Shown here one piece after another: positions 1-11,640 of a stretch of 64,000 bases of DNA. Source of the stretch: Chlorops oryzae (lineage: Eukaryota > Arthropoda > Insecta > Diptera > Chloropidae). The stretch is from contig CM035806.1 of NCBI GenBank assembly GCA_020466095.1, positions 70,854,323-70,918,322 of the forward strand. Direction: 5' to 3'. A model generated the notes under the pieces. The model had not been told where the DNA came from, did no database searches, and worked only from the letters and a program-made list of their open reading frames with translations. Position 1 is the first letter of the stretch, and every line of letters begins with the position of its first letter. Both the position numbers and the translations under genes were made by a program.

Positions 1-315
1 TATAACTGGTTTCGTCGTGCACCAGTAATTCCCTGCTCAAAAAAGCAAACGAACCGCGATTTTTCTTGTGTTTCCTCCATTCCTTCACCCACTTCCTTTT
101 GGTCCTCTTTTTTACAGGTAATCGAGTAACCTTTTCGCCCAAGCAAGCCAATCCTAGTGTGAAATTATAATAAATATTTTTTGTAGAAATTTTAAAAATT
201 TTCATTTACCTAAAAGTATGTCATCTTTGTCGCTATCATCGGAGTCGATCTCGCAAGCTTCCGCAATGAGATCCCAAATCCTTTCAACAAACAAGTATTT
301 CTCACTTATCTCCAT
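1..315 (-). pseudogene. PIF/Harbinger transposase, 5' exons only (cut by window edge)
   Basis: The minus strand from the ATG at 313-315 encodes an acidic N-terminus (MEISEKYLF, then a run with DSDD), a short intron at about 150-207, then a basic stretch with RKWVKEW, NRGSFAFLSREL and LLVHDE. The same order is seen in the second Harbinger fragment at 35.3-36.1 kb (RKWVKEY, RGSFAFLCRELLVHDEENF), so the two are paralogues with the same exon layout. In HARBI1-like proteins this region precedes the helix-turn-helix and the DDE nuclease; none of the catalytic part is inside the window. A MITE sits two bases upstream of the start codon. Whether the gene is intact beyond position 1 cannot be seen. 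Confidence 0.7.
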
Positions 316-319
316 TTAA

Positions 320-845
320 AGCCTGAATTCCAATAGCGCAGGAGCTGCAGGAAATTTCCTGCTGCAGGAGGGGCAGGAAAAATGCAATTTCCAATAATGC
401 GTGTGGATGGACATATCATTGCTGCGGTTTTGAGTGTGAACTTGACTCAGTACATTTTTAGCTACTCTTGTACTCGTCTTATTTTCTATGAACGGAATGT
501 AATATTCCCTTTTACTTAGCAAATAAGTTATAGAAATCATAAATATAGAGACCGATGCTTAAAAGAAAACATAATTTAATGCATATTAATTGATTAACGA
601 AGAAAAGGATACGTCCGTAGTACCAAGTACCATAAAAAAGTACTCAATAGTTTCTACAACACTGTTATATTCCTTTCTTCAACTGTTATACTCAGCTGTC
701 ATGTTGCTCACGCGCAGGAAATATTCAATTTTTCGAACTTTTGCGTGTGCAGGAAGTTGATTGGACGTCGTTCCATATGTTTTCAGGTGTTGAACATTTG
801 CAGGAATTCACGTTACGCACCTCCTGCGCTATTGGAAATTCAGCT
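320..845. mobile_element. MITE, TAA target duplication
   Basis: Inverted ends read AGCCTGAATTCCAATAGCGC at the left and AGCTGAATTTCCAATAGCGC at the right (reverse complement), flanked by TAA at 317-319 and 846-848. A 3-bp TAA duplication is typical of PIF/Harbinger MITEs. Both subterminal zones carry several GCAGGA motifs, possibly transposase binding sites. Nothing inside is convincingly coding. It landed just upstream of the ATG of the adjacent Harbinger transposase fragment. Confidence 0.75.
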
Positions 846-848
846 TAA

Positions 849-1145
849 ATATTATTTGCGTAAAATGCGTATGAAAATAAAACACAGACGCCGAATGATG
901 CAGTATACAAATAAAATTCAATTGATTCACTCAGAGTTGCATATAGTTTCTTATCTTAAAATCATCCCTCACTAGAGTTGCATCATTATTATTTTTCCAT
1001 ATACATTTTATTTCAACCCTGCGTGAATGAGAAAAACGTCAAAAACAAAAATCAAGCAACTCGAGTTGCCGACCCAATGTAGACGCGAAAGCAACTCCAA
1101 AAGAGAATTCGATACGAGTTGCGCAACTTTAATTGCCTAGTGTAG
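849..1145. other. No gene seen; AGTTGC-rich
   Basis: No supported coding sequence. The motif AGTTGC or its complement recurs (near 936, 973, 1058-1071, 1117-1128), including the palindrome GCAACTCGAGTTGC. This may be a decayed MITE, but I could not define ends. Confidence 0.3.
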
Positions 1146-1181
1146 AAGGCCTCTATGTCTAGCGTTTTCAAAGCAGTAAAG

Positions 1182-2166
1182 CAGTGATTGCCAAACCCAC
1201 AAAACGATACTTCTGCTTCGTATTTTAATGTAACGATGTGCATGCACTGCGCGAAAATCTCCAGTCAAATAAAAAATGCGAAGCACATATTTCAGTGAGA
1301 TTATATGTATAAATCGAAATTTTTTACTGATTTCCAGGGAACTAACAGAATTTAGACATTATATTACAAATTTTTTCACTTTCGAAAATATATACATACT
1401 TCTACTTTTAAAAAATTCAAGAAATTTCAAAATTTTTAATTTTATTTTTTGACAAATATCTCCAAATGCTCGGAAGAATGCAGTCCCAAATAGACAAAAT
1501 ACAACATATTCGCATCATCTTGACATCATGCATGACTCAAACGATGCTGAAAGTATGTGTTGCTTATGAGGGACAAAAAGTGCTCAACTTGAGAGCAAAT
1601 TATGATTTCAGTATATGGTTACATATTGACCTCATACTCATATTATTCATTATTCATGTCATGATATGAGATCGTGCAATGAAGTCAATTTGATGTAGTT
1701 TTGAAAACATATTTTGAGGACTAGAATTGTTATCAAATTGTCGACAATTTTCATGCATCCCTTGAAATCATTGTATGAATATCATAGCTGTCTATTTGGG
1801 GTATTATAAAAATGTTTTAGTATTTCTTTATAGCTACGTTCTTCCATTTATTTTTAATTATAAATGATTTATAATTTACGCATTAAAATCAATATTTTAT
1901 TGCTGCTTTGTCTTTTTCAGGGTGTAAAAATAAAATAAAAGCCAAGCGAATACACCCTTCCCGTTCCACAGTTTTCATATGACTGATTTGATTTAAATGA
2001 CGAAAATTTGTAAGAAGGAAATCTAAAATTTCAAGAATGCATGCGACGCAAACCTGCTCGCTCGACATTTGCCAACAGACTGATGTTCGTTTTTCAGCTT
2101 CGGCTTCACACGCATAAGCGCACTTACACAAGTGCGTTGCCCGCGGGCATTCGGTGCCAATCACTG
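1182..2166 (+). mobile_element. Non-autonomous hAT MITE, copy 1 (with a nested MITE)
   Basis: Starts CAGTGATTGCCA and ends in the near-complement TGCCAATCACTG. The left flank is CAGTAAAG. The uninterrupted paralogous site at 8757-8866 reads CAGTAAAGTCAAG at this point, which confirms the 8-bp target; the right flank CAGTCAGTCAAG has decayed. Copies 2 (45444-46093) and 3 (50699-51165) share the interior, including a CCGCGGGC block near one end in copy 2 and the GTGCATGCACTGCGC block near the other. No transposase is encoded. It is longer than copy 2 mainly because another MITE is nested at 1485-1800. Confidence 0.85.
1485..1800. mobile_element. MITE with CCCAAATAGACA termini and 2-bp duplication, nested in the hAT MITE
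   Basis: Perfect 12-bp inverted ends CCCAAATAGACA / TGTCTATTTGGG. The two other hAT MITE copies read GCAGTATTATAAAA (copy 2) or GCAGTGTTATAAAA (copy 3) at this point, so the site is occupied here with GT duplicated (1483-1484 and 1801-1802). The 316-bp interior has no usable ORF. The superfamily is unassigned. Confidence 0.8.
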
Positions 2167-2572
2167 CAGTCAGTCAAGAAAACTTATATTTTCTGATTCT
2201 CTTGTTCGGTTTCGTATATGCGTGATGAGTGTAGCAAACGAGCCGAAGTGCTTTATACCAAGTATTACAGTATGGGAAAGCCTGTCAAAATGCTATATGG
2301 TGTGGTGAAGTTGAGTAAAAATCAGCTGACTGTCAAAAATAAGTCGAAGAATTTGCGATTTTTTAACATGCCGTAACTTTATATTTTGACCCTTTTTAAG
2401 TAAAATTGAAGTTGCAAACAACAAAGTAGAGATGCTCCTTCATTATACCTTTTCCGAAGGAAAGGGTATATTAAGTTTGGCACGGTGTATGTAACATACC
2501 AAAGGAGTCGCGGTAGATATAGACATATATATATATTCTTGATCAGGGTGACAAGAGGAATCGATCTAGCCA

Positions 2573-3080
<508 letters not shown>

Positions 3081-3440
3081 ATGTCTGTCGGTCACACTTT
3101 AGTTTTTCGTAATTTACTCCTAAGCCATGAAAGATATCATATTGAAATTTGGCATGGACTTCAACCAGGTAAATGTCCGAAAAACTGCATACAAATTTTT
3201 TTCGTAGTCCCTTCTTGGGTCGTGGGAAGTGGTTCAGAAGTTTCAAAAATCACGATTTTTAACGTTTTTCCTGGATAACTTTTTTACTATACATCCCAGC
3301 TTATTGAAATTTGGTGAGTGTATAGCTACTATGTAGACTTAAGCTTTCGCTGAAAAAAAATTGCGACATCGCTATAACTATGGTCATCATCCTACACAAT
3401 AGAAAAAAACACTCTTTCTCTTATTCTCATATCTGAATAC

Positions 3441-4650
3441 AAAAATTATTTTTTTGCTTCTTCTGATTGTGTATTTTGCCGCCAAATAAAGTCGTCCATT
3501 ATGGATAAGTTTTGACCATGACCACATTTCGCGAAATTCGAAAAAAATTGATTTTCACTATTTTGAATTGAGTATTTCGCAGCTAAACAAAATGTCCTCT
3601 AAGGGTTAAAATTTGATCAAGACCACCATCCGCGAAATTCGCGAAAATTTGATTTTCACTATTTTGAATTGAGTATTTCGCAGCTAAACGAAATGACCGC
3701 TAAGGGTTAAAATTTGACCATGACCACCATTCTTGAAATTCGCAAAAATTGATTTTCACTATTTTGAATTGAGTATTTCGCAGCTAAACAAAATGTCCTC
3801 TAAGGGTTAAAATTTGATCAAGACCACCATCCGCGAAATTCGCGAAAATTTGATTTTCACTATTTTGAATTGAGTATTTCGCAGCTAAACGAAATGACCG
3901 CTAAGGGTTAAAATTTGACCATGACCACCATTCTTGAAATGCGCAAAAATTGATTTTCACTATTTTGAATTGAGTATTTCGCAGCTAAACAAAATGTCCT
4001 CTAAGGGTTAAAATTTGATCAAGACCACCATCCGCGAAATTCGCGAAAATTTGATTTTCACTATTTTGAAGTGAGTATTTCGCAGCTAAACTAAATTTCC
4101 TCTAAGGGTTAAAATTTGATCAAGACCACCATCCGCGAAATTCGCGAAAATTTGATTTTCACTAGTTTGAATTGAGTATTTCGCAGTTAAACAAAATGTC
4201 CTCTAAGGGTTAAAATTTGATCAAGACCACCATCCGCGAAATTCGCGAAAACCTGATTTTCACTATTTTTAATTGAGTATTTCGCAGCTAAACAAAATGT
4301 CCTCTAAGGGTTAAAATTTGATCAAGACCACCATCCGCGAAATTCGCAAAAATTTTATTTTCACTATTTTGAATTGAGGTTTTCGCAGCTAGACAAAATG
4401 TCCTCTAACGGTTAAATTTTGACCATGACCACCATTCGCGAAATTCGCAAAAATTTTATTTTCACTATTTTGAATTGAGGATTTCGCAGCTATACAAAAT
4501 GTCCTCTAACGGTTAAAACTTGACCATGACCACCATTCGCGAAATTCGCAAAAATTTTATTTTCACTATTTTGAATTGAGGTTTTCGCAGCTAGACAAAA
4601 TGTCCTCTAACGGTTAAAATTTGACCATGCTCACCATCCGCGAAAATTTT
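3441..4650 (+). repeat. 101-bp tandem repeat array, about 12 units, with a 201-bp dimer section
   Basis: The landmark GAGTATTTCGCAGCTAAA and its variants recur at 3571, 3672, 3772, 3873, 3973, 4074, 4175, 4276, 4377, 4478 and 4579, i.e. every 100-101 bp, with a diverged unit before the first. Units 3571-3973 alternate two types (AATGTCCTCTAAGG with ATCAAGACC, versus AATGACCGCTAAGG with ACCATGACC), giving a 201-bp higher-order repeat present twice. Later units are of one type and drift toward GAGGTTTTCGC. Typical AT-rich satellite; no coding function. Confidence 0.95.
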
Positions 4651-4806
4651 GTGCTTAATAATAATCTCGAGTCTTAGAAGGTATAAATAGATATCCAAGC
4701 TAGGAACGGCAGGAATTTTTGTTAAGGTAATGTTTTAACATATTTCAGGCTGAGGAAAAGGTATGTGTGCAATCGGCTTAGCCGATGTAAACTTCTTTAC
4801 TTGTTT

Positions 4807-5790
4807 TAGAGTACATTTGAGTTTCTGCGACCCCCGCAATTCAGTATTCAATATTGCATTTAAATTGGACGACATCGTCAGCGATGCACAAATACTCTAA
4901 GCGTAAAGCTTTTATCGATACTGAACCGAGTACTCAAAAGAGTTCTTAAAACATAATAAAACCAAATAAAAAAGCAAGATAATTCGACATAAAAAGAATT
5001 TATACATTTTTAAAATTCATGTTTCAAAATGAAAAAAGTAAGGGTGTTATAGTAAAGAGAACCTGGCCATAGAATACCTCACTCAGATAAACAGCTATTA
5101 AATTTTTAATCGGAGGCTAAATATAAGCTCAAATTCCTTATTTCATGCAAATATCTGTAAAATTCAATTTTCGAATAACGTCATTTGGCGCGGCCACTTT
5201 TCTATATTTGGAATCTACATTTTATGCCCTTAACTAAGTACTATTAAATAATTCCACTATGTATTTCAAAAAATTTTGGTTGTTATGAACTTTATAAAAA
5301 ACCCTACAACGAAGGGATACCTTTGAAAATCAGACAGACAGAAAGTCTCATTTCTAAAAGCTAAACGTTCAAATTGTAGTCGGTTACTATTTTCACCATC
5401 GATTTGCACTATTGACTCGTTCGATTTGGCACCATCTGTTGTCCATGGATGCCACACTAACGTCTAAATTAAACAAGACCAAAAACTCGGAAATCAGTTT
5501 TTTGTAGTACGTGAATTTTTCTATTACTAAAAAGAAAAAATTAATGTAAAAATAAATTCTACTGTTTAAAATGGTACAATCATTCTTAAAAAAATCTTTA
5601 TAATATCTGATTTTCTCTGTTTATAAATGAAAAAAAATCCCTTAAAAAAACTAACAGCTTGTATGTGCCCAATTTCTAGAGACGACAACAATGCCCAAAG
5701 AGGCATCGTGGTGGATTGCCTGGTATGCCGTGTGGTTGTTGTTGCCTTTGGTGAATTGCCTATTAGCTTTGTTGAATTGCCTATTAGCTC
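4807..5790. other. No gene or clear repeat seen
   Basis: AT-rich unassigned DNA. A short direct duplication (TGAATTGCCTATTAGCT, twice, near 5750 and 5771) is the only local structure. The small ORFs on both strands look random. Confidence 0.4.
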
Positions 5791-5811
5791 GTTTCTCATA
5801 CTGTAATACTT

Positions 5812-8756
5812 GCTTTATACGATGTCGTGCTTCTCTTCGAGTAGCGTACATTTTTTACATATTTTTATATGGGTAAAAGACAAATTTGTTTAGGCGCCTT
5901 AAGCATAAAACGATATGTCGGTCATGATTTTTGTTCTTTAAAAATAAAATTTTATGTTTTTATAATAAAATATCTATAGTTAAATTTTTCGAATATTTTA
6001 ATAAAATTGAATGTATTTTTTGCCTAAAAGCGTCAAATATTTAATTACGTTCAATTTAATTTGAATCGTCGTGAAAATATACAATATATCTTAAAACCAC
6101 TTCTTTAAAGTGGTTGAAAGGGTTTGAAATGAACTAACGTCGTTATGATATCATACACACTTTACGCACAAACATGCGTCGGTTTGTTTTGAAAAATAAG
6201 CGTGCGTAGCTTAACTTGTAAGTTGGTGGCAAGTGCCATCTCACCTGCTATTTCGATAAAAAAAAAAATAAATTATGCGTAAAAGTCAATTTTTTAACTT
6301 ACAGGATACTAAGACTTGTTTTCTAAACACGATTGCGCCCATTGGGCTATTTGATGCAGATTAAGTAATGTCCTCCAGATCCATAGCAAGAGTTTAAATT
6401 TTAAAATTTTACGAGTAAAACCGAAGTCGATTATGGTGCTTAGAGTTCAGGATGTAGGCTTATAACAAAAGTAGCTGATTGTTGATTTTTTTGGCTTAAG
6501 CAGTATGTGGTAGAATATTTAAAAGGTCCTTACAAGGATTTTTTTTTTTTTGCTGGATCGCATGGAGGTAGGGAATCTTCAAAAGATACGACTTCTCCAG
6601 GTTCAGCCGCATGCACGATTCACTGCCCATTCTTGACAGTGCCTTCGTACTACCCCCTTCAGCTCTTCAACCATTCTCCCCACAGAATTGCACTCACTAT
6701 TTCTTCGTGGGGCTTGTGGCACTCTTGCCTTCTTTCACAAATGCTGATGCACCACCTACAGTGTTCGGTTCTATTTACTTTTCAGTATGCGAAGTTTTTT
6801 CGTAGCAGGCTCGTGAAGAGAGTTTTCTTTTTTTTTCATAATCTTTTTTTTTTTTCCATAAGCCAGCGACAGTGCTTTCATATCAATACTTTAAGCAGCA
6901 CTTCTAATATGGGTAGGCGGTCACGGTGGGTTTTAAAGAATTTAAATTTTTTGGAAAACCACCCCGAAAATGTTTGATGGATATGATTCTGGGATAGTTC
7001 CAGAGAAAAAAAATGCAAACCCGAAAATCGCAGAACCGAACCTCAACTTTTCCCCCCACCCCCTTTTGATTTTTTTTGGCATTTTATGCATTCCTGCATT
7101 CAAATCGGTGTTCTCTTGATGGTCTCGTTGTAAAAACAAAATAAACTTTTGAAAAACGGATGATGCAATAATGTTAAAAAATACATAATCTATAAATAGA
7201 CATACAGTGCACTCTCGAAAACTCGAACAGTACTGGTACAGTACAGTACAGTGCTGGTAAAATGCGTTGTTTGATCAAAAATTCAAGGTGTTGAAAAACT
7301 CGGGCAATTCGTCAACTACTTAGAACATGGCTAGTTTTAATTATTTCAAGTTTTCTCCAAGAGTTTTCATCGAATTCGTTTTGCAAAACTTCAAAATGTT
7401 TCTGGCTCTTCACTTGGATTTTGGAGAAGCATATTTTCATCCAGGTAATTTTTAACTCAATAAACTCTTCTGAAATTTTAAGCTGGCTATTGTGAATTTT
7501 CTTTGAATACTCATCGCATTGATCACATTGCAATTTCCTTAAAGCTTTGATACTTAAGGAAGGCCCAGAGAAGTATCTTTCAGCGGCACTCTTCGCAAAG
7601 ATTTGAATGTTGCTTTCATTATTTTCATCTATTGTGGACGCTGTTAAATTTTCTATAGTGCACGCCGCTTCTTGTGGTTTTGATGAAGTCCGTTATATTC
7701 CAATCTAGATCAATTTCTTCACATTCCTCTTCGGCGCAATTTTTGTTTTTCACATAGTTCTGTCGCACTATTCTCATCGACATCAATCTTGATGTTAAAT
7801 ATTGAACTTCTCTGGCCTATGGGTTGGAGTTGTTGCCGAGCTTTGACCTTAAAGCTGCGAACAGGTTTACGAATCAATCCTGAATAAATCGGCCTGGCAT
7901 AACGAAAAATACCTAAGGCAATTCCAAGAGCTCTCTGGACAAGCCTATAACAGCTTGCAGTTCATTTTTGAGTCCTGAGATGCATGAGATGCATGGGGTT
8001 TAGTACGTTGGCACTGTCATAAGAATGAGCAGTGAATCGTGCATGCGGCTGAACCTGGAGAAGTCATATCTTTTGAAGATTCCCAACCTCCATGCGATCT
8101 AGCAAAAAACAAAAACCTTGTAAGGACCTTTTAAATATTCTGCCACATACTGCCTAAGCCAACAAAATCAACATTCAGCTACTTTTGTTATAAGCCTACA
8201 TCCTGAACTCTAAACATGATAATCAACTTCGGTTTTACTCGTAAAATTTTAAAATTTAAATTGTTGCTATGGATCTGGAGGACATTACTTAATCTGCATC
8301 AAATAGCCCAATGGGCGCAATCGTGTTTAGAAAACAAGTCTTAGTATCCTGTAAGTTAAAAAATTGACTTTTACGCATAATTTATTTTTTTTTTAAATCG
8401 AAATAACAGGTGAGATGGCACTTGCCACCAACTTACAAGTTAAGCTACGCACGCTTATTTTTCAAAACAAACCGACGCATGTGAGTTCAATTCAAAACCT
8501 TTCAACCACTTTAAAGAAGTGGTTTTAAGATATATTGCATATTTTCAATTTTATTAAAATATTCGAAAAATTTAACTATAGATATTTTATTATAAAAACA
8601 TAAAAATGTATCTTTAAAGAACAAAACTCATGACCGATATATCGTTTTATGCTTATGCGCATAGAGTTCGGATAGACCTAAACAAATTTTTCGTTTTACC
8701 CATATAAAAATATGTAAGAAATGTGCGCTACTCGAAGAGAAGCACGACATCGTATA
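5812..8756. mobile_element. Foldback element with inverted arms of about 0.8 kb
   Basis: The left arm (about 5812-6651) and right arm (about 8005-8756) are inverted copies. Examples are GATGTCGTGCTTCTCTTCGA against TCGAAGAGAAGCACGACATC, and CATGCACGATTCACTGCCC against GCAGTGAATCGTGCATG. The right arm lacks about 90 bp present at 6060-6180. The 1.35-kb loop holds a decayed minus-strand coding remnant (about 7312-7780). The flanks join into an uninterrupted sequence at 2240-2276 (reverse strand), which proves an insertion. At the left boundary the 8 bp CTTTATAC is the reverse complement of the target GTATAAAG found at the right. Confidence 0.85.
7312..7780 (-). pseudogene. Decayed protein remnant in the foldback loop, family unknown
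   Basis: The clearest open stretch (7312-7690, minus) reads through NIQIFAKSAAERYFSGPSLS and KLQCDQCDEYSKK, with a CxxC pair and then a charged helical tail. Upstream pieces (AEEECEEIDLDWNITDF) are in another frame, so there are at least one or two frameshifts. Codon-like composition and its place between the arms suggest the remains of the element's own protein, perhaps a transposase. I do not recognise the family. Foldback elements of the Galileo type belong to the P superfamily, but I see no diagnostic P motif here. Confidence 0.35.
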
Positions 8757-8866
8757 AAGCACTTCGGCTCGTTTGCTACACTCATCACGCATATACGAAA
8801 CCGAACAAGAGAATCAGAAAATATAAATTTTCTTGACTTTACTGTTTTGAAAACGCTAGACATACA
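8757..8866 (-). repeat. Inverted partner of the 1146-2276 repeat unit
   Basis: The reverse complement reads continuously through the site that carries the hAT MITE at 1182-2166 (CAGTAAAGTCAAG), so this is the empty-site copy. Its other end abuts the right arm of the foldback element. Confidence 0.8.
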
Positions 8867-8940
8867 CACAACCTCCTAGAAATATATGCATGCATACCGA
8901 ATTACAAGTCCCGTCATTGACAAAGCCAAAACGAACCAAA

Positions 8941-9060
8941 GCGGGAGGCATCCGGTTCGAGGCTCATGGAGGTATATAATTTTGTTTTTCAACATTAATT
9001 TGGTTTTTTTTTTTGCGGATATATTTTGTTTTAAATTTAATAGAATAGATAATAGATATT
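8941..9060 (+). repeat. Dispersed SINE-like repeat, copy 1
   Basis: Shares about 110 bp with 48925-49040, starting GGAGGCATCCGGTTCGAGGC. GGTTCGAGGCT resembles a tRNA-type B box (GGTTCGANNCC), and the downstream part is T-rich. A tRNA-derived SINE tail is possible. No good A box is seen in this copy. Confidence 0.45.
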
Positions 9061-9975
9061 TTCGACACGATTGCCGAACAATATTTTATGCAATAAGATT
9101 TCAAATTGGATTTTAACCCAAGGTGTATTTAAGAAGGTGACAGCACAAGAGCAACAACTACAACTCGATCAAAAACAACATAGAAATTGTTATGTCTAAC
9201 GAAAGTGTTATGTCAAAATCGGCTGAGTTATAAGCAAGGCCTTGGTTATAAGAAAACAAAAATTTTCGTAATACGAAAGTGATATGTCAAAAACAGCTGA
9301 GTTATAAGTAAACAAAAATGTTGTTTAAAAATTATACAAAAAAAAAAACAAAAGCAAGTGGAAATAAATAATATTTTGAAATGTTTGGCCTTAATGACGA
9401 TTATCAAGAACACACTAATGATGGTAAGGGCGAGGCGGAAAATAAAGGGTAAATTTTAGTTTGAATATTTTGGATTATGTCGATTTTCTTCTATTATTAT
9501 TCTAGGCATTTTGAATGCAAAACATGCGGACAGAAATTAACTTTATCCAGCAATTCTAGACGTCACATACATGTCATTTCAAAGCGCTTGATTCGGTCGG
9601 ACGCGTTTTTTACTTTGCTCCGCAACCTTAGTAAAAAAAAAGAAAAAACAAAGCCAAAAAAACAAACAAAACATAACACAAAACAATCACAAAATTAAAC
9701 ATTATTAAATAAAAAAAAAAAATAAAAATAAATCCACTGAATTAAATCAAAATTAAATTTATAATAATAAAAATAAGAAAAAAACCCGAATAAAAAATTA
9801 GAGACAGTGACTCTTATAGTGCGCCAAAAGTGCATGTAAAAAAAAAAAGAGAAAGAAGAAGAAAAAAATTGAAAATAAAATAAGTGTTCAACGTTCGCCG
9901 CCGTGCGGCCGACGTCGCTCGCACAGTGTTACCGAATCGATCCAACAACAAAATGCTCTGCTGAACCTTCACTCG

Positions 9976-11640
9976 GTGACGTCAGGCAAGCTTTCCCGCA
10001 CACCGCAGCAAACAAATGCAGCAAATGCACTACCCTTTCTGCCTACAAGCTCCAATACTCCCTGCTCGATCGCAGTAAGTACGCCAACTAATACTTTTGC
10101 TAGTCCTAAGTACACAGCTACAACGTCAACGGTTTCTGCTCTTATTGCGAGCCTCACCTCTTCAAAAACAACAGCATCACTACAAAACGAAGAAACAACC
10201 GACATACTGACAAACACTAAGTCAGAAGAAGAATACAGCAGACAAAAAGAAGCCGAAATTGCTGCTCAAACCGCTGCTCAGAGCTCAGCCGTGCGCTCTA
10301 CTCAAGTGAATGCTAGCGCCGCTGCCGCTATAGCAAAAAACGTTGGCGTCCACGAAAAGCAAAAGGGGTCGGCAGTGCAGACAGGCATGGATCGCTACGT
10401 CAACATCAAGCGGAAATTGAGTCCCCAAAAACTGCAAGGACAGAAGGCTCTAAAAGTATTGAAACCCAATGCATCAACGAGCACTGCTACTAGCCCAAGC
10501 CAAAATAGATTTGCGCTGCTTGCTAGCAAAGATGATAATGAATCATCTACACAAAACCCCATCAAAAAAATTAAGCCTCCCCCAATCTACTTGCGTGAGG
10601 AATGTTCCAACGCTCTAGTAGCAGCTATCGCTCGTTCCATTGGCAGCAGCAACTTTCACGTTGTTTCCATTAAAAGGGGTAACGTGAAAGAAACTAAAAT
10701 ACAAATTTATACGGAAATCCACTATCGTACCCTGGTGAACCACTTTGATGCACTCAAAAAAAGCTACTATACCTACCAGCTTAAAGCAAGCAAAGGTTTA
10801 GTGGTAGTAATAAAAGGCATCGAGCCCTCACTTGACCCAGCAGAGATCAAAGGCGCTCTGCAAGCTGCAGGTTTTCCAACGAAAACCGTTTTTAATATTA
10901 AAAACAAACAAAATATTCCGCAACCCCTATATCGCATTGAGCTTGATCCTTCAGCCAACTCCCAAAAACAAAAAAAGAACGAGGTCCACCCAATATACAA
11001 TCTGCAATTTTTGCTACACCGCAAAATTTCGGTCGAAGAGCCTCATAAGCGGAAAGGACCGGTTCAATGCTCTAATTGCCAAGAATTTGGACACACGCAA
11101 AACTATTGCACATTGCACCCCGTGTGCGCTACATGTGGAGATCGGCATTCTTCGAACTCTTGTCAAGTTGATCAAGACAACCCTGATGTAAGAAAATGCA
11201 GCAACTGTGGTGGTAACCACAAAGCGAGTTATCGTGGATGCCCAATCTACATGGCAATAAAAAAAAAAGACCAACCCAAGCGGAAAACTCATCAAGAAGT
11301 TCCGAACTTCCTGCCGAGCCAGCAAGGGCCAGCATCAGCTGCTCTTCCTCCCAAAGCATTTTCATATGCTGACGCAGTAAAGTCTAACACTGCGACCCAA
11401 GCTCAAGCATCTCTTGCGACAGCAGCACATCCTGGTCGTACTCCTATGACTATTTCGTACGCTGACGCTGTCAGGTCGAACACTGCGGTACACCCTCAAG
11501 GTGCCATATCAAATTTGGAATCAATGATCTCAAATTTGACTAACTGCATGATGCAGTTCACTTCAACTGTGCAATCAATGCTGCAAGAGATGATGCGGAC
11601 TCAAAGCCAACTCATGCAAATTCTTATTGCAAAGAAATGA
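9976..11640 (+). CDS. LINE ORF1, Gag-like nucleic-acid-binding protein
   Basis: Jockey-clade ORF1 proteins coat the element RNA. The N-terminal 200 residues are low-complexity (Ala, Thr, Ser, Lys). A folded middle follows, then three zinc knuckles around residues 360-415: CSNCQEFGHTQNYC, CATCGDRHSSNSC and CSNCGGNHKASYRGC. Near the C-terminus SYADAVRSNTA-like words are repeated twice, and the end is helical. Length fits the clade. The frame is open from 9841 to the TGA at 11638-11640, but contains no ATG before 10387 (residue 138). The coordinate 9976 is a GTG. Initiation must be at Met138, at a non-AUG codon, or the true start was lost. The stop overlaps the ORF2 start as ATGA. Confidence 0.85.
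   Translation: MTSGKLSRTPQQTNAANALPFLPTSSNTPCSIAVSTPTNTFASPKYTATTSTVSALIASLTSSKTTASLQNEETTDILTNTKSEEEYSRQKEAEIAAQTAAQSSAVRSTQVNASAAAAIAKNVGVHEKQKGSAVQTGMDRYVNIKRKLSPQKLQGQKALKVLKPNASTSTATSPSQNRFALLASKDDNESSTQNPIKKIKPPPIYLREECSNALVAAIARSIGSSNFHVVSIKRGNVKETKIQIYTEIHYRTLVNHFDALKKSYYTYQLKASKGLVVVIKGIEPSLDPAEIKGALQAAGFPTKTVFNIKNKQNIPQPLYRIELDPSANSQKQKKNEVHPIYNLQFLLHRKISVEEPHKRKGPVQCSNCQEFGHTQNYCTLHPVCATCGDRHSSNSCQVDQDNPDVRKCSNCGGNHKASYRGCPIYMAIKKKDQPKRKTHQEVPNFLPSQQGPASAALPPKAFSYADAVKSNTATQAQASLATAAHPGRTPMTISYADAVRSNTAVHPQGAISNLESMISNLTNCMMQFTSTVQSMLQEMMRTQSQLMQILIAKK

Larger units (their letters stand above)
1146..2276. repeat. Short repeat unit split by an hAT MITE; inverted partner at 5.79-8.87 kb
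   Basis: The flanks 1150-1181 and 2167-2271, read together, match the reverse complement of 8757-8866 plus 5797-5811 over about 130 bp (shared words TATGTCTAGCGTTTTCAAA, TCTCTTGTTCGGTTTCG, GCAAACGAGCCGAAGTGC, CAAGTATTACAGTATG). In this copy the unit is interrupted by the hAT MITE at 1182. In the other copy it is interrupted by the foldback element. Each therefore shows the empty site of the other. The function of the unit is unknown. Confidence 0.7.

Noticed and set aside
3441..4650. Regular repeats that could suggest a CRISPR array
   Set aside because: The whole 101-bp unit is repeated with no unique spacers, in a eukaryotic context; it is a satellite.
7204..7262. CACTCTCGAAAACTCGAAC segment resembling a pogo-type end
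   Set aside because: Only one end seen and no TA-flanked partner, so no element was called.
10773..11365. Antisense ORFs within LINE ORF1
   Set aside because: They mirror the zinc-knuckle coding region; the sense frame has the domain evidence.
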